From positions 868,001 to 932,000 of the forward strand of contig NZ_CANLXG010000002.1 of assembly GCF_947495025.1 (NCBI RefSeq): a DNA stretch of 64,000 bases, read 5' to 3'. The position numbers were made by a program, and so were the translations under genes. Below the pieces are notes generated by a model, which was not told where the DNA came from, did no database searches, and was given only the letters and a program-made list of their open reading frames with translations. Shown one piece after another: positions 49,298 to 58,636 of this stretch; position 1 is the first letter of the stretch, and the number at the start of each line of letters is the position of its first letter. Source of the stretch: an uncultured Roseobacter sp. GTDB lineage: Bacteria > Pseudomonadota > Alphaproteobacteria > Rhodobacterales > Rhodobacteraceae.

Positions 49298-50050
49298 ATG
49301 ACCGACCCAGACGACAAAACCACACATTTCGGATTTGAAACTGTGGCAGAAGACGCCAAAGCCGGTCTGGTTCAGGGCGTTTTTTCTTCTGTTGCCAGCA
49401 AATACGACATCATGAACGACGTAATGTCAGGTGGGGTGCACCGCCTGTGGAAAGACGCGATGATGGACTGGCTGGCGCCGCGCGCGGGCCAGAAACTGCT
49501 GGATGTGGCCGGGGGAACGGGTGATATTTCGTTCCGCTTTCTAAAACGCGCAGGACACGGGCATGCGACCGTCCTGGATCTGACGGAATCCATGCTGGTC
49601 GAGGGCCGCAAACGCGCCGAGGCCGAACAGATGGCCGACCAGCTGGACTGGGTCACCGGTGATGCCATGGCGCTGCCGTTCGCGGACAACACGTTTGACG
49701 TCTATACAATCTCATTCGGTATCCGGAATGTGACGCGCCCACAGGACGCTCTGAACGAAGCCTTTCGTGTGCTGAAACCGGGGGGCCGCCTGATGGTGCT
49801 GGAATTCAGCCAGCTGCCCAATCCTGCCATGCAAAAGGCCTACGACCTCTACAGTTTCAACGTCATCCCGCGCATGGGTCAGGTAATTGCCGGTGACCGC
49901 GACAGCTATCAGTATCTGGTGGAATCGATCCGTAATTTTCCGGACCAGGAAACCTTTCTGCAGATGGTCCGTGATGCTGGTTTTGCCAATGCCAGATACC
50001 GTAACCTGACCATGGGTGTGGCCTGTCTGCATTCCGGCTGGAAGATCTGA
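49298..50050 (+). CDS. ubiE: Ubiquinone/menaquinone biosynthesis C-methyltransferase UbiE
   Basis: SAM-dependent methyltransferase, 250 residues, that adds the C-methyl group during ubiquinone synthesis. SAM motif I is [13 protein letters not shown]; the family segments [17 protein letters not shown] and [14 protein letters not shown] are present. The start is the ATG at 49298; the upstream in-frame codons lack a ribosome site. UbiB begins 4 bp after its stop, giving a quinone-synthesis operon ubiE-ubiB. Confidence 0.96.
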   Translation: MTDPDDKTTHFGFETVAEDAKAGLVQGVFSSVASKYDIMNDVMSGGVHRLWKDAMMDWLAPRAGQKLLDVAGGTGDISFRFLKRAGHGHATVLDLTESMLVEGRKRAEAEQMADQLDWVTGDAMALPFADNTFDVYTISFGIRNVTRPQDALNEAFRVLKPGGRLMVLEFSQLPNPAMQKAYDLYSFNVIPRMGQVIAGDRDSYQYLVESIRNFPDQETFLQMVRDAGFANARYRNLTMGVACLHSGWKI

Positions 50051-50053
50051 TCT

Positions 50054-51601
50054 GTGCGCGGCCCGCATAATATCTGGCGGCTGATCCGCACAGGCGCCAC
50101 ATTTCAGCGAACCGGTGCGATGAAGGCCGTGCTGGACGCATTCGAGACACCTGCGCCCGTCCGGATCGTGGCCCGTGCCCTCGCCACGCCATTCACGTTC
50201 CTGGGTTATAAGGGTGACACTAATATGCCGCCCGTGACGCGCGCCCTGACCGCGCTGGGCCCTGCATACATCAAGTTTGGTCAGATCCTGTCGACCCGCC
50301 CGGATGTTGTGGGTGACGAGATGGCGCTGCAGCTGCGGGTTCTGCAGGACAAGCTGCCACCCTTCTCGGTGCAGGAGGCCAAAGCCGAAGTGCAGCGCGA
50401 GCTGGGCTTGCCTGTGGATCAGATGTTTACCGACTTCAGTGAACCGGTGGCGGCTGCATCTATCGCACAGGTGCACAAAGCGACGCTCGCCGAAAATGGC
50501 GAAGAAGTCGCCGTCAAAGTCCTGCGCCCGGGCATTGAGCGGGCATTCCGCAAGGATATTGATGCATTTTATCTGGCGGCCTGGGTCGTGGATTTCTTTT
50601 CGCCGGGCTCGCGCAGGCTGCGTCCGATCGAGGTCATCGAACACTTTGACGGTGTCGTTCAGGGCGAGCTGGATCTGCGGCTGGAATCCGCATCGGCCGC
50701 CGAGTTTGCGGCGAACACCAAAGATGATGAAGGCTTTCAGCTCCCGCAGGTGAAATGGGAATATTCCGCACGCCGTGTCATGACTCTGGGCTGGGCTGAC
50801 GGTGCCCCGATGGGTGACAATGACGCGATAGATGCTGCCGGGCACGACCGCGTCGTGCTGGGCGACCGGGTGCTGCAGCTCTTTCTGAACCACGCGCTGC
50901 GGGACGGGTATTTTCACGCAGACATGCACCAGGGCAACCTGAAGGTGGCGCCCAACGGCGATATCGTCGCCTACGACTTTGGCATCATGGGGCATATCGA
51001 TGAATATACCCGCAGAGTGTATGCCGAAATCCTCTATGGCTTTATCCGCCGCGACTATAAACGCGTGGCCGAGGTTCATTTTGAAGCCGGTTACGTGCCC
51101 GCGGACAAAGACGTTGACGAATTTGCCCGCGCTTTGCGTGCTGTTGGTGAGCCGATCTTCGGCATGGATGCCACGAAAATCTCTATGGGCCGGTTGCTCA
51201 GTTATCTTTTTGAAGTGACCGAACGCTTTGGCATGGAAACCCGCACCGAACTCATATTGCTGCAACGCACAATGGTCGTTGTCGAAGGTGTTGCCCGTTC
51301 TCTCAACCCCCAGATCAATATCTGGGAAGTCGCCCGCCCGATTGTGTCCGACTATATTTCAAAGGCGATCGGACCAAAGGCAGTTCTGACAGATATTGCC
51401 AGAACCGCGCGCGTGATGAGCCGTTTCGGACCGCGCCTGCCGGGGCTGGTTGAAAGTGCGCTGATCCGTCAGGGCAACCCGGAAACGCCGGCCAAGGACC
51501 GCAGCCTGCTGCGCTGGATCGCCGGTGCGGTCGTTCTGGGCACGATGATCGGGATATCCGGGGCGACCACGCTGATCCTTGTGGATCTTGCGTTCTTCTG
51601 A
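50054..51601 (+). CDS. ubiB: Ubiquinone biosynthesis ATPase/kinase-like UbiB
   Basis: ADCK/UbiB atypical kinase-like ATPase, 515 residues, needed for coenzyme Q synthesis and probably acting on lipid precursors at the membrane. The family KxGQ motif is in AYIKFGQILSTRPD, the Ala-rich loop AAASIAQVH replaces the Gly-rich loop, and HADMHQGNL and YDFGIMG are the catalytic and metal motifs. A C-terminal hydrophobic tail anchors it. The GTG at 50054 is 4 bp after the ubiE stop. Confidence 0.95.
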   Translation: MRGPHNIWRLIRTGATFQRTGAMKAVLDAFETPAPVRIVARALATPFTFLGYKGDTNMPPVTRALTALGPAYIKFGQILSTRPDVVGDEMALQLRVLQDKLPPFSVQEAKAEVQRELGLPVDQMFTDFSEPVAAASIAQVHKATLAENGEEVAVKVLRPGIERAFRKDIDAFYLAAWVVDFFSPGSRRLRPIEVIEHFDGVVQGELDLRLESASAAEFAANTKDDEGFQLPQVKWEYSARRVMTLGWADGAPMGDNDAIDAAGHDRVVLGDRVLQLFLNHALRDGYFHADMHQGNLKVAPNGDIVAYDFGIMGHIDEYTRRVYAEILYGFIRRDYKRVAEVHFEAGYVPADKDVDEFARALRAVGEPIFGMDATKISMGRLLSYLFEVTERFGMETRTELILLQRTMVVVEGVARSLNPQINIWEVARPIVSDYISKAIGPKAVLTDIARTARVMSRFGPRLPGLVESALIRQGNPETPAKDRSLLRWIAGAVVLGTMIGISGATTLILVDLAFF

Positions 51602-51619
51602 CGGTACCCCGGTCTGCGT

Positions 51620-52798
51620 TCAGAGGCGTTCAATGGCCAGCGCGATGCCCTGACCACCACCGATACACATCGTGATAAGTCCGCGTTTGCCGCCGGTCCG
51701 CTCCAGCTCGTAGAGTGTTTTGACGGTGATTATGGCACCTGTGGCGCCAACAGGGTGGCCCAGCGCAATCGCGCCGCCGTTTGGATTTACCCGGGCTGCG
51801 TCGAACCCCAGTGCACCAGAGACGGCAAGCGCCTGCGCGGCAAATGCCTCGTTGCTTTCGACAACATCGAAATCCCCGGCAGTCAGACCGGTCTTGTCAA
51901 ACAGCTTCTGCACAGCGGGAATTGGTCCGATCCCCATAACGTCCGGCCGGACACCGGCGTGGGCATAGCCGAGCACGCGCGCTTTGGGCGTCAGCCCTGC
52001 TTTTTCAGCAGCACCGGCTGTTGCCAGGACGAGGGCCGCGGCACCGTCGTTGATCCCGCTGGCATTTCCCGCCGTGACGGTTCCGTCTTTCTGGAAAACC
52101 GCGCGCAGACCGGCAAGCGCCTCGGCAGTCGTCGCTTTCGGGTGCTCGTCGGTTTCAAACGGGACCATATCCCGCTTTACCCGTACCTGAACGGGTGTGA
52201 TCTGGCTTGCAAAGTGCCCGGCTTCGATTGCCTTTGCCGCGCGCTCCTGGCTCTGAAGCGCGAATGCATCCTGATCCGTGCGGCTGATGCCGTGTTCTGC
52301 CGCCACGTTTTCTGCCGTCACGCCCATGTGACCGGTGCCAAAAGGGCAGTTGAGCGCACCCAGCATCATATCGAGGCTTTTGACATCACCCATCTTTGCA
52401 CCCCAGCGCTGCTGAGGCATGATAAAGGGAGAGCGCGACATATTCTCTGCACCGCCGGCAAGACCAAAGTCCGCATCCCCAAGCATCAGAGACTGAATTA
52501 CAGAGACAATTGCCTGTGCGCCGGACCCGCACAGCCGGTTCACATTCATGGCCGGCGTGGTCTCCGGCACGCCCGCGTCCATCGCGGCCACCCTGCTGAG
52601 ATACATGTCGCGCGGTTCGGTGTTGATCACATGACCAAAGGCAACATGTCCGATCTGAGCACCCTCGACGCCCGAGCGCTCAAGCGCGGCTTTGGCGGCA
52701 ACAGTGCCAAGTTCAATCGGTGTCGTCCCGGCCAGAGACCCGCCAAAAGTGCCGATAGCGGTCCGCGCGCCGTCCAGAATTACGATCTCGTTGGTCAT
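51620..52798 (-). CDS. Acetyl-CoA C-acetyltransferase (thiolase)
   Basis: 392-residue class II thiolase that condenses two acetyl-CoA to acetoacetyl-CoA or does the reverse. The nucleophile is in NRLCGSGAQA, the second active-site region is ESNEAFAAQ, and NPNGGAIALGHPVGATGA plus CIGGGQGIA contain the catalytic His and second Cys. It stands alone, converging on ubiB, and is divergent from an XRE-cupin regulator that might control it. phaA or atoB are both possible names. Confidence 0.93.
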   Translation of the reverse strand: MTNEIVILDGARTAIGTFGGSLAGTTPIELGTVAAKAALERSGVEGAQIGHVAFGHVINTEPRDMYLSRVAAMDAGVPETTPAMNVNRLCGSGAQAIVSVIQSLMLGDADFGLAGGAENMSRSPFIMPQQRWGAKMGDVKSLDMMLGALNCPFGTGHMGVTAENVAAEHGISRTDQDAFALQSQERAAKAIEAGHFASQITPVQVRVKRDMVPFETDEHPKATTAEALAGLRAVFQKDGTVTAGNASGINDGAAALVLATAGAAEKAGLTPKARVLGYAHAGVRPDVMGIGPIPAVQKLFDKTGLTAGDFDVVESNEAFAAQALAVSGALGFDAARVNPNGGAIALGHPVGATGAIITVKTLYELERTGGKRGLITMCIGGGQGIALAIERL

Positions 52799-52912
52799 GG
52801 TGCTCTCCCTGCGTTGCCGGTCTGACTATGATCCATGCCATCCGGGATGTCAGCCGCGACGTGCCGTCAGAGCTGCGTTGACAGGTTCCGCCATATCGGC
52901 GAAACCGCTCAT

Positions 52913-53479
52913 ATGACGGATTCCGCAGATGCCATTCTCACTCATCTTCCTGCCCGGCTCAAAGAGGCGCGACGGTCGCTGGGACTCTCTCTGGATGCTG
53001 TTGCTAAACTCTCGGGCGTTTCCCGCTCGATGGTCAGCCAGATTGAGCGCGGCGAGAGCAGCCCGACAATCGCGACCCTCTGGAACCTGACGCGCGCGCT
53101 TCAGGTGGATTTTGCCGGATTGCTGGATGGCGCCGCAGCGACGCCCCGTATCGAAACACTTCGGGCCAGCGAGGTGCCTACAATCGACAACCTCGGCTCG
53201 GGGTGTCGGATCCGTATCCTGTCACCACCCGAAGAAGCAGGAAAGCACGAGGTCTACGAGGTAGCATTTGAATCTGAGGGCGTGCTCGACAGCCAGCCGC
53301 ATACCCGTGGTGCGCGTGAACACCTGACAGTCATCGAGGGAGAACTGCAGGTTACCAGTGGAGACAGCACCACTACCCTGAGATCTGGAGACACAGCGCG
53401 CTATGCCGCAGATGTGCCGCACCGGATTGCCGCCCGGAACGGGGCCGCACGGGTTTTTCTGGTCGTCCAGGATGCCTGA
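52913..53479 (+). CDS. XRE-family regulator with cupin domain
   Basis: 188-residue regulator. An N-terminal XRE helix-turn-helix (RSLGLSLDAVAKLSGVSRSM, then QIERGESSPTIATLWNLT) precedes a C-terminal cupin (HTRGAREHLTVIEGELQV, TLRSGDTARYAADVPHRI) that probably binds a small effector. Such regulators often control amino-acid or polyamine catabolism. It is divergent from the thiolase gene and 93 bp upstream of kbl-tdh. Repeated CGGA/TCCG inverted repeats lie in that gap. Confidence 0.9.
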   Translation: MTDSADAILTHLPARLKEARRSLGLSLDAVAKLSGVSRSMVSQIERGESSPTIATLWNLTRALQVDFAGLLDGAAATPRIETLRASEVPTIDNLGSGCRIRILSPPEEAGKHEVYEVAFESEGVLDSQPHTRGAREHLTVIEGELQVTSGDSTTTLRSGDTARYAADVPHRIAARNGAARVFLVVQDA

Positions 53480-53491
53480 AATCCGATAACA

Positions 53492-53536
53492 CGGAATTTA
53501 TCCGCTAAAGTGTAATTCCCCTATTTCGGAAATCCG
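53492..53536. promoter_or_regulatory. Repeated CGGA/TCCG dyads upstream of kbl
   Basis: Two inverted repeats, CGGAATTTATCCG (53492-53504) and CGGAAATCCG (53527-53536), share the same arms. They lie between the XRE-cupin gene and kbl and could be its operators. Spacing of the arms differs (5 and 2 bp), which weakens the case. Confidence 0.35.
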
Positions 53537-53572
53537 TCCGCCATGTTAGACGATCCGGGAAAGGAGTCTGTC

Positions 53573-54760
53573 ATGACGCAACGCTATATCGACCACATCA
53601 CCGAAACTCTCGGCCAGATCGAGGCCGACGGTATGATGAAACGCGAGCGCATGATCACCTCTCCTCAGGGTGGGCAGATCGCCGTAGGCGATCGCGACGT
53701 TATCAACCTGTGTGCCAACAATTATCTCGGCCTTGCTGATCATCCCGACCTGATCGGGGCTGCCCGTGATGCGATGGAACCGCGCGGGTTCGGGATGGCC
53801 TCTGTCCGGTTTATCTGCGGCACGCAGGACATTCACCGTCAGCTTGAACAGCGGCTTGCACGGTTTCTGGGCCATGACGATTCGATCCTGTTTGCCGCAT
53901 GTTTTGACGCCAATGGCGGGCTGTTTGAACCGCTTCTGGGGCCAGAGGATGCGGTAGTTTCAGATGCGCTGAACCATGCCTCGATTATTGATGGTATCCG
54001 GCTCTGCAAGGCGAAAAGATACCGCTATGCAAATGCGGACATGGCCGATCTTGAAGGCCAGCTGCAGCTTGCACGCGAAGAAGGTGCCCGGTTTATTCTT
54101 ATCGCAACAGATGGTGTTTTCAGCATGGATGGCACACTTGCGCCGTTGCGAGACATCCGGGCGCTGGCCGACAGATACGACGCGATGGTGATGGTCGATG
54201 ACTGCCACGCGACCGGGTTCATCGGGCCAAAAGGGGCTGGCACCCCTGCAGCAGCAGGAATTCAGGCTGATATCGTCACCGGCACACTCGGCAAGGCTCT
54301 GGGTGGCGCGATCGGAGGCTATATCGCGGGCCCTCAGCCGGTGATCGACCTGCTGAGGCAGCGTGCGCGCCCTTATCTTTTCTCCAACTCATTGCCGCCA
54401 TCTATTGTGTCTGCCGGGCTGAAGGCGCTGGACCTGGTGGAGGCGGGCGACGACCTGCGCGCGCGGCTGTTTGAAAATACTGAGTACTGGCGTGCGGGGC
54501 TGGAACGGCTGGGATTTGACCTGTTGCCCGGGTCACACCCGATTGTGCCGGTGATGCTGGGCGAAGCACAGCTGGCCCAGGACATGGCCGCACGGCTTTT
54601 CGAGGAAGGTGTCTTTGTGTCGGGGTTCTTTTTCCCGGTGGTCCCGCGTGGTCAGGCCCGCATCCGGACGCAGATGAATGCGGCCCTGACACGGGCAGAT
54701 CTGGACCGTGCGCTGCAGGCTTTTGAGGTCGCAGGCAAAGCCTGCGGGGTAATCACATGA
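53573..54760 (+). CDS. kbl: Glycine C-acetyltransferase (2-amino-3-ketobutyrate CoA ligase)
   Basis: PLP-dependent alpha-oxoamine synthase of 395 residues that cleaves 2-amino-3-ketobutyrate with CoA to glycine and acetyl-CoA, the second step of threonine catabolism. Motifs are [34 protein letters not shown] and [13 protein letters not shown], where the Lys holds PLP. The ATG at 53573 has AAGGAG. It overlaps tdh by 4 bp. Confidence 0.96.
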   Translation: MTQRYIDHITETLGQIEADGMMKRERMITSPQGGQIAVGDRDVINLCANNYLGLADHPDLIGAARDAMEPRGFGMASVRFICGTQDIHRQLEQRLARFLGHDDSILFAACFDANGGLFEPLLGPEDAVVSDALNHASIIDGIRLCKAKRYRYANADMADLEGQLQLAREEGARFILIATDGVFSMDGTLAPLRDIRALADRYDAMVMVDDCHATGFIGPKGAGTPAAAGIQADIVTGTLGKALGGAIGGYIAGPQPVIDLLRQRARPYLFSNSLPPSIVSAGLKALDLVEAGDDLRARLFENTEYWRAGLERLGFDLLPGSHPIVPVMLGEAQLAQDMAARLFEEGVFVSGFFFPVVPRGQARIRTQMNAALTRADLDRALQAFEVAGKACGVIT

Positions 54761-55797
54761 CCAATGAAATGAAAGCACTCAGCAAACTCCACGCCCGCGA
54801 GGGCCTGTGGATGACCCATTCACCCGTACCGGAACCGGGTCCGGAAGATGTGCTTATCAGGATCAGAAAAACGGGTATCTGTGGCACGGATATCCACATC
54901 TGGAACTGGGATGACTGGGCTGCCGGAGCCGTTCCTGTGCCGCTGATCACCGGGCACGAATTTGCCGGTGAGATTGTCGAACTGGGCCGTGATGTGACCG
55001 ACCTGGCGATCGGGCAGCGGTGCTCGGGCGAAGGACATCTGATCGGAAAAACATCCCGTCAGAGCCGCGCGGGCAGGTTTCACCTCGATCCGGCGACACG
55101 GGGCATCGGCGTGAACGAGCAGGGCGCTTTTGCGGAATATCTTTGCCTGCCCGCGTTCAACGTGGTGCCACTGCCCGACGATATTTCTGACGATATCGGC
55201 GCAATCCTTGATCCCCTGGGCAATGCTGTGCACACGGCACTGAGTTTCGATCTGATCGGCGAGGATGTTCTGGTTACCGGTGCCGGACCCATCGGGATCA
55301 TGGCGGCGGCTGTGGCGCGCCATGCCGGTGCCCGTCACGTGGTGATTACCGACGTCAATGCTGAACGTCTGACGCTGGCCGCCCAGGTTGCGGATGTGGT
55401 GCCGGTAAATGTTGCCGAGCAGGATCTGACCCAAACAATTTCTGACCTGAAGATGACTCAGGGTTTTGACGTCGGCCTGGAGATGTCCGGCAATCAGCAT
55501 GCTCTTGACCAGATGGTCGGGGCCATGACCATGGGCGGGCGGATTGCGATGCTGGGCATTCCACCAGGCAAAAGTCCGGTTAACTGGAGCGATATTGTCT
55601 TTAAGGCGATTACGATCAAAGGTGTCTATGGACGGGAAATCTTTGAGACATGGTACAAAATGATAGCGATGCTGCAGAACGGTCTGGACGTCAGCGGGGT
55701 CATCACCCATCGGTTCTCAGCCGATGACTTTGAGGCCGGTTTTGCCACGATGCGGTCCGGTCGGTCGGGGAAAGTGGTGCTGGACTGGACCCGTTGA
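54757..55797 (+). CDS. tdh: L-threonine 3-dehydrogenase lacking structural zinc site
   Basis: Zinc-dependent medium-chain dehydrogenase of 346 residues that oxidises threonine to 2-amino-3-ketobutyrate for Kbl. The catalytic zinc ligands are Cys42 and His67-Glu68 ([15 protein letters not shown]), and the NAD site is [12 protein letters not shown]. Aligned by eye to the E. coli enzyme, the four cysteines of the structural zinc lobe are replaced by Gly97, Ser100, Ser103 and Asp111, so that zinc cannot bind. The remainder, including [17 protein letters not shown], is typical. It is coupled to kbl by a 4-bp overlap. Confidence 0.94.
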   Translation: MTNEMKALSKLHAREGLWMTHSPVPEPGPEDVLIRIRKTGICGTDIHIWNWDDWAAGAVPVPLITGHEFAGEIVELGRDVTDLAIGQRCSGEGHLIGKTSRQSRAGRFHLDPATRGIGVNEQGAFAEYLCLPAFNVVPLPDDISDDIGAILDPLGNAVHTALSFDLIGEDVLVTGAGPIGIMAAAVARHAGARHVVITDVNAERLTLAAQVADVVPVNVAEQDLTQTISDLKMTQGFDVGLEMSGNQHALDQMVGAMTMGGRIAMLGIPPGKSPVNWSDIVFKAITIKGVYGREIFETWYKMIAMLQNGLDVSGVITHRFSADDFEAGFATMRSGRSGKVVLDWTR

Positions 55798-56192
55798 GCA
55801 CATACGCCGAAGATAGCTTTTTCTCGCTGACGCAGATGGGGCAGACCGGGCTGGCACTGCTGTCTGCAGTGCTTTGCCTGTTTATGCTGTGGGTAACCCG
55901 TCGTGTTACGCGCGGGCGGCCGTGGTGGTTGCGACTGTTTACAGCAATCGTGCTGTTTGTGCTGTTTGTCTGGCTGTCGCCGCAGGTTTACTACACCTAC
56001 TACGGATTTCTGTTCGAAGACCTGCCGCGGCAAATTGTTATCGGTGATCTGCCTGGTCCGGAGCGCCTTGCCCGGCTGCTGACGTTTTCCTGGCGGTCAA
56101 ACCTCAGTGCGCACAGCCAGGGTCTCCTGGCCTGGGCAATGGTTGCTGTCGCGTTATGGACGAAGCGGAACGCGCCCGTCGCCGGACAATAA
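55794..56192 (+). CDS. Small membrane protein downstream of tdh
   Basis: 132 residues with three hydrophobic segments, at about residues 16-34, 46-62 and 108-124. No family recognised. A TTG start overlaps the tdh stop by 4 bp, suggesting translational coupling with kbl-tdh. Its 3' end overlaps the convergent metallophosphatase gene by 39 bp, an unusually long convergent overlap, so the annotation of one end could be off. Confidence 0.65.
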   Translation: MSTYAEDSFFSLTQMGQTGLALLSAVLCLFMLWVTRRVTRGRPWWLRLFTAIVLFVLFVWLSPQVYYTYYGFLFEDLPRQIVIGDLPGPERLARLLTFSWRSNLSAHSQGLLAWAMVAVALWTKRNAPVAGQ

Positions 56193-56882
56193 CCAGCAGT
56201 CGCGACCCTCGAATACGGCGGCATGCAGGGGGCGGAAATATCCCGCGCCGCCGTCCAGATTCACACGATTGCCAGCGTGTTCAGGATAATCCAGCGCCGT
56301 GTGACCGTGCACGATCAGCGGGCCAAATGACCTGCGGTATTCCAGAAACGGTTGGCGGATCCACAGCAGATCGTCCTCGATCTGCCGATCCAGTGATACC
56401 TTCGGGCGGATTCCGGCATGCACAAACAGCAGATCACCATGCGCATGTGTCAGCGGCAGGTTGTTCAGAAAATCCCGGTGCGCCTGAGGCACAGCCGCTA
56501 CAGCTTCCTGCTGAATCTCGACCAGCGGGCCTCCGTCTTCGGCCTGCACCCCGTATGAGGCGAGAGTCTTGTCGCCCCCCAGACGCGGATTGAACCAGAA
56601 CAGATCGGGCCGGGTGGCCGGATCATGTACAATGCGGAAATCCAGAAACCGTGTCAGATACCGGTCATGGTTGCCTTTGATTATGCGCCAGGGCCGGCCC
56701 TGCGTCTGCGCGTCCAGCAGCAGTTGAACCACTGCTTTGCTGTCCGGCCCCCGATCCACATAGTCACCCACAAAAACAATCTCGGCGTCTTTGCCGCCGT
56801 CCGCCTCAATCAGCGCCAGAACGCGTTGCAGGTCTTCAAACTGACCGTGGATGTCACCTATGGCATAGACGGGTGTGGGCAT
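56154..56882 (-). CDS. Serine/threonine-protein-phosphatase-like metallophosphoesterase
   Basis: 242-residue calcineurin-like phosphoesterase of the PPP/bacterial diadenosine or protein phosphatase type. Metal motifs GDIHG, GDYVDRGPDS, GNHD and the later HAGIRP and VHGHTALD are all present. Substrate unknown: phosphoprotein or Ap4A. AAGGAG precedes the ATG at 56882. It converges on the small membrane gene and stands apart from serA, with a terminator between. Confidence 0.9.
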   Translation of the reverse strand: MPTPVYAIGDIHGQFEDLQRVLALIEADGGKDAEIVFVGDYVDRGPDSKAVVQLLLDAQTQGRPWRIIKGNHDRYLTRFLDFRIVHDPATRPDLFWFNPRLGGDKTLASYGVQAEDGGPLVEIQQEAVAAVPQAHRDFLNNLPLTHAHGDLLFVHAGIRPKVSLDRQIEDDLLWIRQPFLEYRRSFGPLIVHGHTALDYPEHAGNRVNLDGGAGYFRPLHAAVFEGRDCWLLSGDGRVPLRP

Positions 56883-56919
56883 AATCCGGCTCCTTGTGGG
56901 CGTCATGCCGCATAAGCGC

Positions 56920-56954
56920 AAAAATGAAAAGGCGCCCGCTGTAAAACGGGCGCC
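56920..56954 (-). terminator. Rho-independent terminator of serA
   Basis: GGCGCCCG (56931-56938) and CGGGCGCC (56947-56954) form an 8-bp GC stem with an 8-nt loop; on the minus strand TTTTCATTTTT follows. It starts about 25 bp after the serA stop. Confidence 0.9.
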
Positions 56955-56978
56955 TCTGATCTGTGGCAGGTTGTCCCG

Positions 56979-58574
56979 TCAGGCGACGTCAAACTGCAGC
57001 GGTTTGATCTGCGTAAAAAGACCCGTTTCCGCGAGTTTTGCGCGTGCCTCGGCGGGGACAGGCTCGTCCACATAGAGAAGGGCGATGGCCTCGCCACCGG
57101 CTGCAGCACGACCCAGAGTAAAGTTCGCGATGTTCACACCGTTGTCGCCCATGGTCTGGCCCAGGGCCCCGATGATACCCGGCACGTCCGTGTTGGTCGT
57201 GTAGAGCATATGCGCACCGATTTCAGCGTCGATGTTGATGCCTTTGATCTGAATAAAGCGCGGTTTGCCATCCGAGAAGACGGTGCCCGCAACGGAGCGT
57301 TCGCGCTTGGACGTGACCACCGTCACCTTGATGTACCCGTCAAATGCACCGGACTTTCCCTGGTTGGTTGTTGAGACCTGAATGCCGCGCTCCTGAGCGA
57401 TAACTGGCGCAGAGACCATGTTCACGTCCGGATTGACCTTTTTCATGATGCCCGCAATCACGCTGCAGTTCAGCGCCTGCAGGTTCATTTCAGCGACGGT
57501 TCCGTCGTAAAGAATATTGATCGCCTTAATCGGCTCGTCCGTCATCTGACCGATGAACGCACCCAGATGACCCGACAGGCTGACCCAGGGGCCCATAACC
57601 TTGGCCTCTTCGGCGGTGACCGATGGCATGTTCAGCGCGTTCGTGACCGCACCGGTCAGCAGATAGTCCGACATCTGTTCGGCCACCTGCAGGGCTACGT
57701 TTTCCTGCGCTTCTGTCGTAGCGGCACCCAGGTGCGGTGTGCAGACCACGTTGGGCAGATTGAACAGCGGGTTTTCGTTTGCCGGTTCCTGGGCGAAAAC
57801 ATCAAATGCAGCACCAGCGACATGGCCCGATTTCAGCGCATCTGCGAGGGCTTCCTCGTCTACCAGGCCGCCGCGGGCACAGTTGATGATGCGCACACCC
57901 TTTTTGGTTTTCGCAATGGCGTCGCGGCTCAGGATGTTTGCCGTCTGATCGGTGAAGGGGACATGCAGTGTGATGAAGTCAGCACGTTTGAGCAGATCGT
58001 CCAGTTCGACCTTTTCAACCTTCATCTTGTCGGCTTTCTCCTGCCCGAGGAAGGGGTCATAGGCGATAACCTTCATGTTCAGACCACGGGCGCGGTCACA
58101 GACGATCCCACCGATATTGCCGGCACCGATAACACCCAGCGTTTTGCCGGTAAGCTCGGTGCCCATGAACTTCGACTTCTCCCACTTGCCGGCGTGGGTA
58201 GAGGACGAGGCCTCGGGGATCTGGCGTGCTACGGCGAACATCATCGCAATAGCGTGCTCGGCAGTGGTGATCATGTTGCCAAAGGGCGTGTTCATTACAA
58301 TGATGCCCTTCTGTGAAGCGGCATCCTTGTCGATGTTATCGGTGCCGATCCCGGCGCGGCCGATGACTTTGAGGTTCGTGGCGGCAGCGATGATCTTTTC
58401 GGTCACTTTGGTGGCCGAGCGGATCGCCAGGCCGTCATAATCGCCGATGATCGCCGCCAGTTTTTCCTTGTCCTTGCCCACGTCGGGCTGGAAATCCACG
58501 TCGATGCCACGGTCGCGGAAAATCTGAACGGCGGCTTCCGAAAGTTTGTCGGAGATGAGTACTTTGGGGGCCAT
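56979..58574 (-). CDS. serA: D-3-phosphoglycerate dehydrogenase, long form
   Basis: First enzyme of serine biosynthesis, 531 residues. The NAD-binding and catalytic D-2-hydroxyacid dehydrogenase domains contain IGRAGIGTDNID, GVIGAGNIGGIV, INCARGGLVDE and the catalytic His in TPHLGAATTEAQ. An intervening ASB domain and a C-terminal ACT domain (MLYTTNTDVPGIIGALG) make it the long type, usually feedback-controlled by serine. The ATG at 58574 has GGAG at about 7 bp. It follows serC by 62 bp. Confidence 0.96.
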   Translation of the reverse strand: MAPKVLISDKLSEAAVQIFRDRGIDVDFQPDVGKDKEKLAAIIGDYDGLAIRSATKVTEKIIAAATNLKVIGRAGIGTDNIDKDAASQKGIIVMNTPFGNMITTAEHAIAMMFAVARQIPEASSSTHAGKWEKSKFMGTELTGKTLGVIGAGNIGGIVCDRARGLNMKVIAYDPFLGQEKADKMKVEKVELDDLLKRADFITLHVPFTDQTANILSRDAIAKTKKGVRIINCARGGLVDEEALADALKSGHVAGAAFDVFAQEPANENPLFNLPNVVCTPHLGAATTEAQENVALQVAEQMSDYLLTGAVTNALNMPSVTAEEAKVMGPWVSLSGHLGAFIGQMTDEPIKAINILYDGTVAEMNLQALNCSVIAGIMKKVNPDVNMVSAPVIAQERGIQVSTTNQGKSGAFDGYIKVTVVTSKRERSVAGTVFSDGKPRFIQIKGINIDAEIGAHMLYTTNTDVPGIIGALGQTMGDNGVNIANFTLGRAAAGGEAIALLYVDEPVPAEARAKLAETGLFTQIKPLQFDVA

Positions 58575-58636
58575 TTGGGGCTCCATTTCTGAATGTCGGT
58601 ATTACGTCGGTGTTCTGTCGGGATCGCGTCGGCGGA

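Noticed and set aside
49712..51265. 517-residue minus-strand frame opposite ubiE-ubiB
   Set aside because: Antisense shadow; UbiE and UbiB motifs lie on the plus strand.
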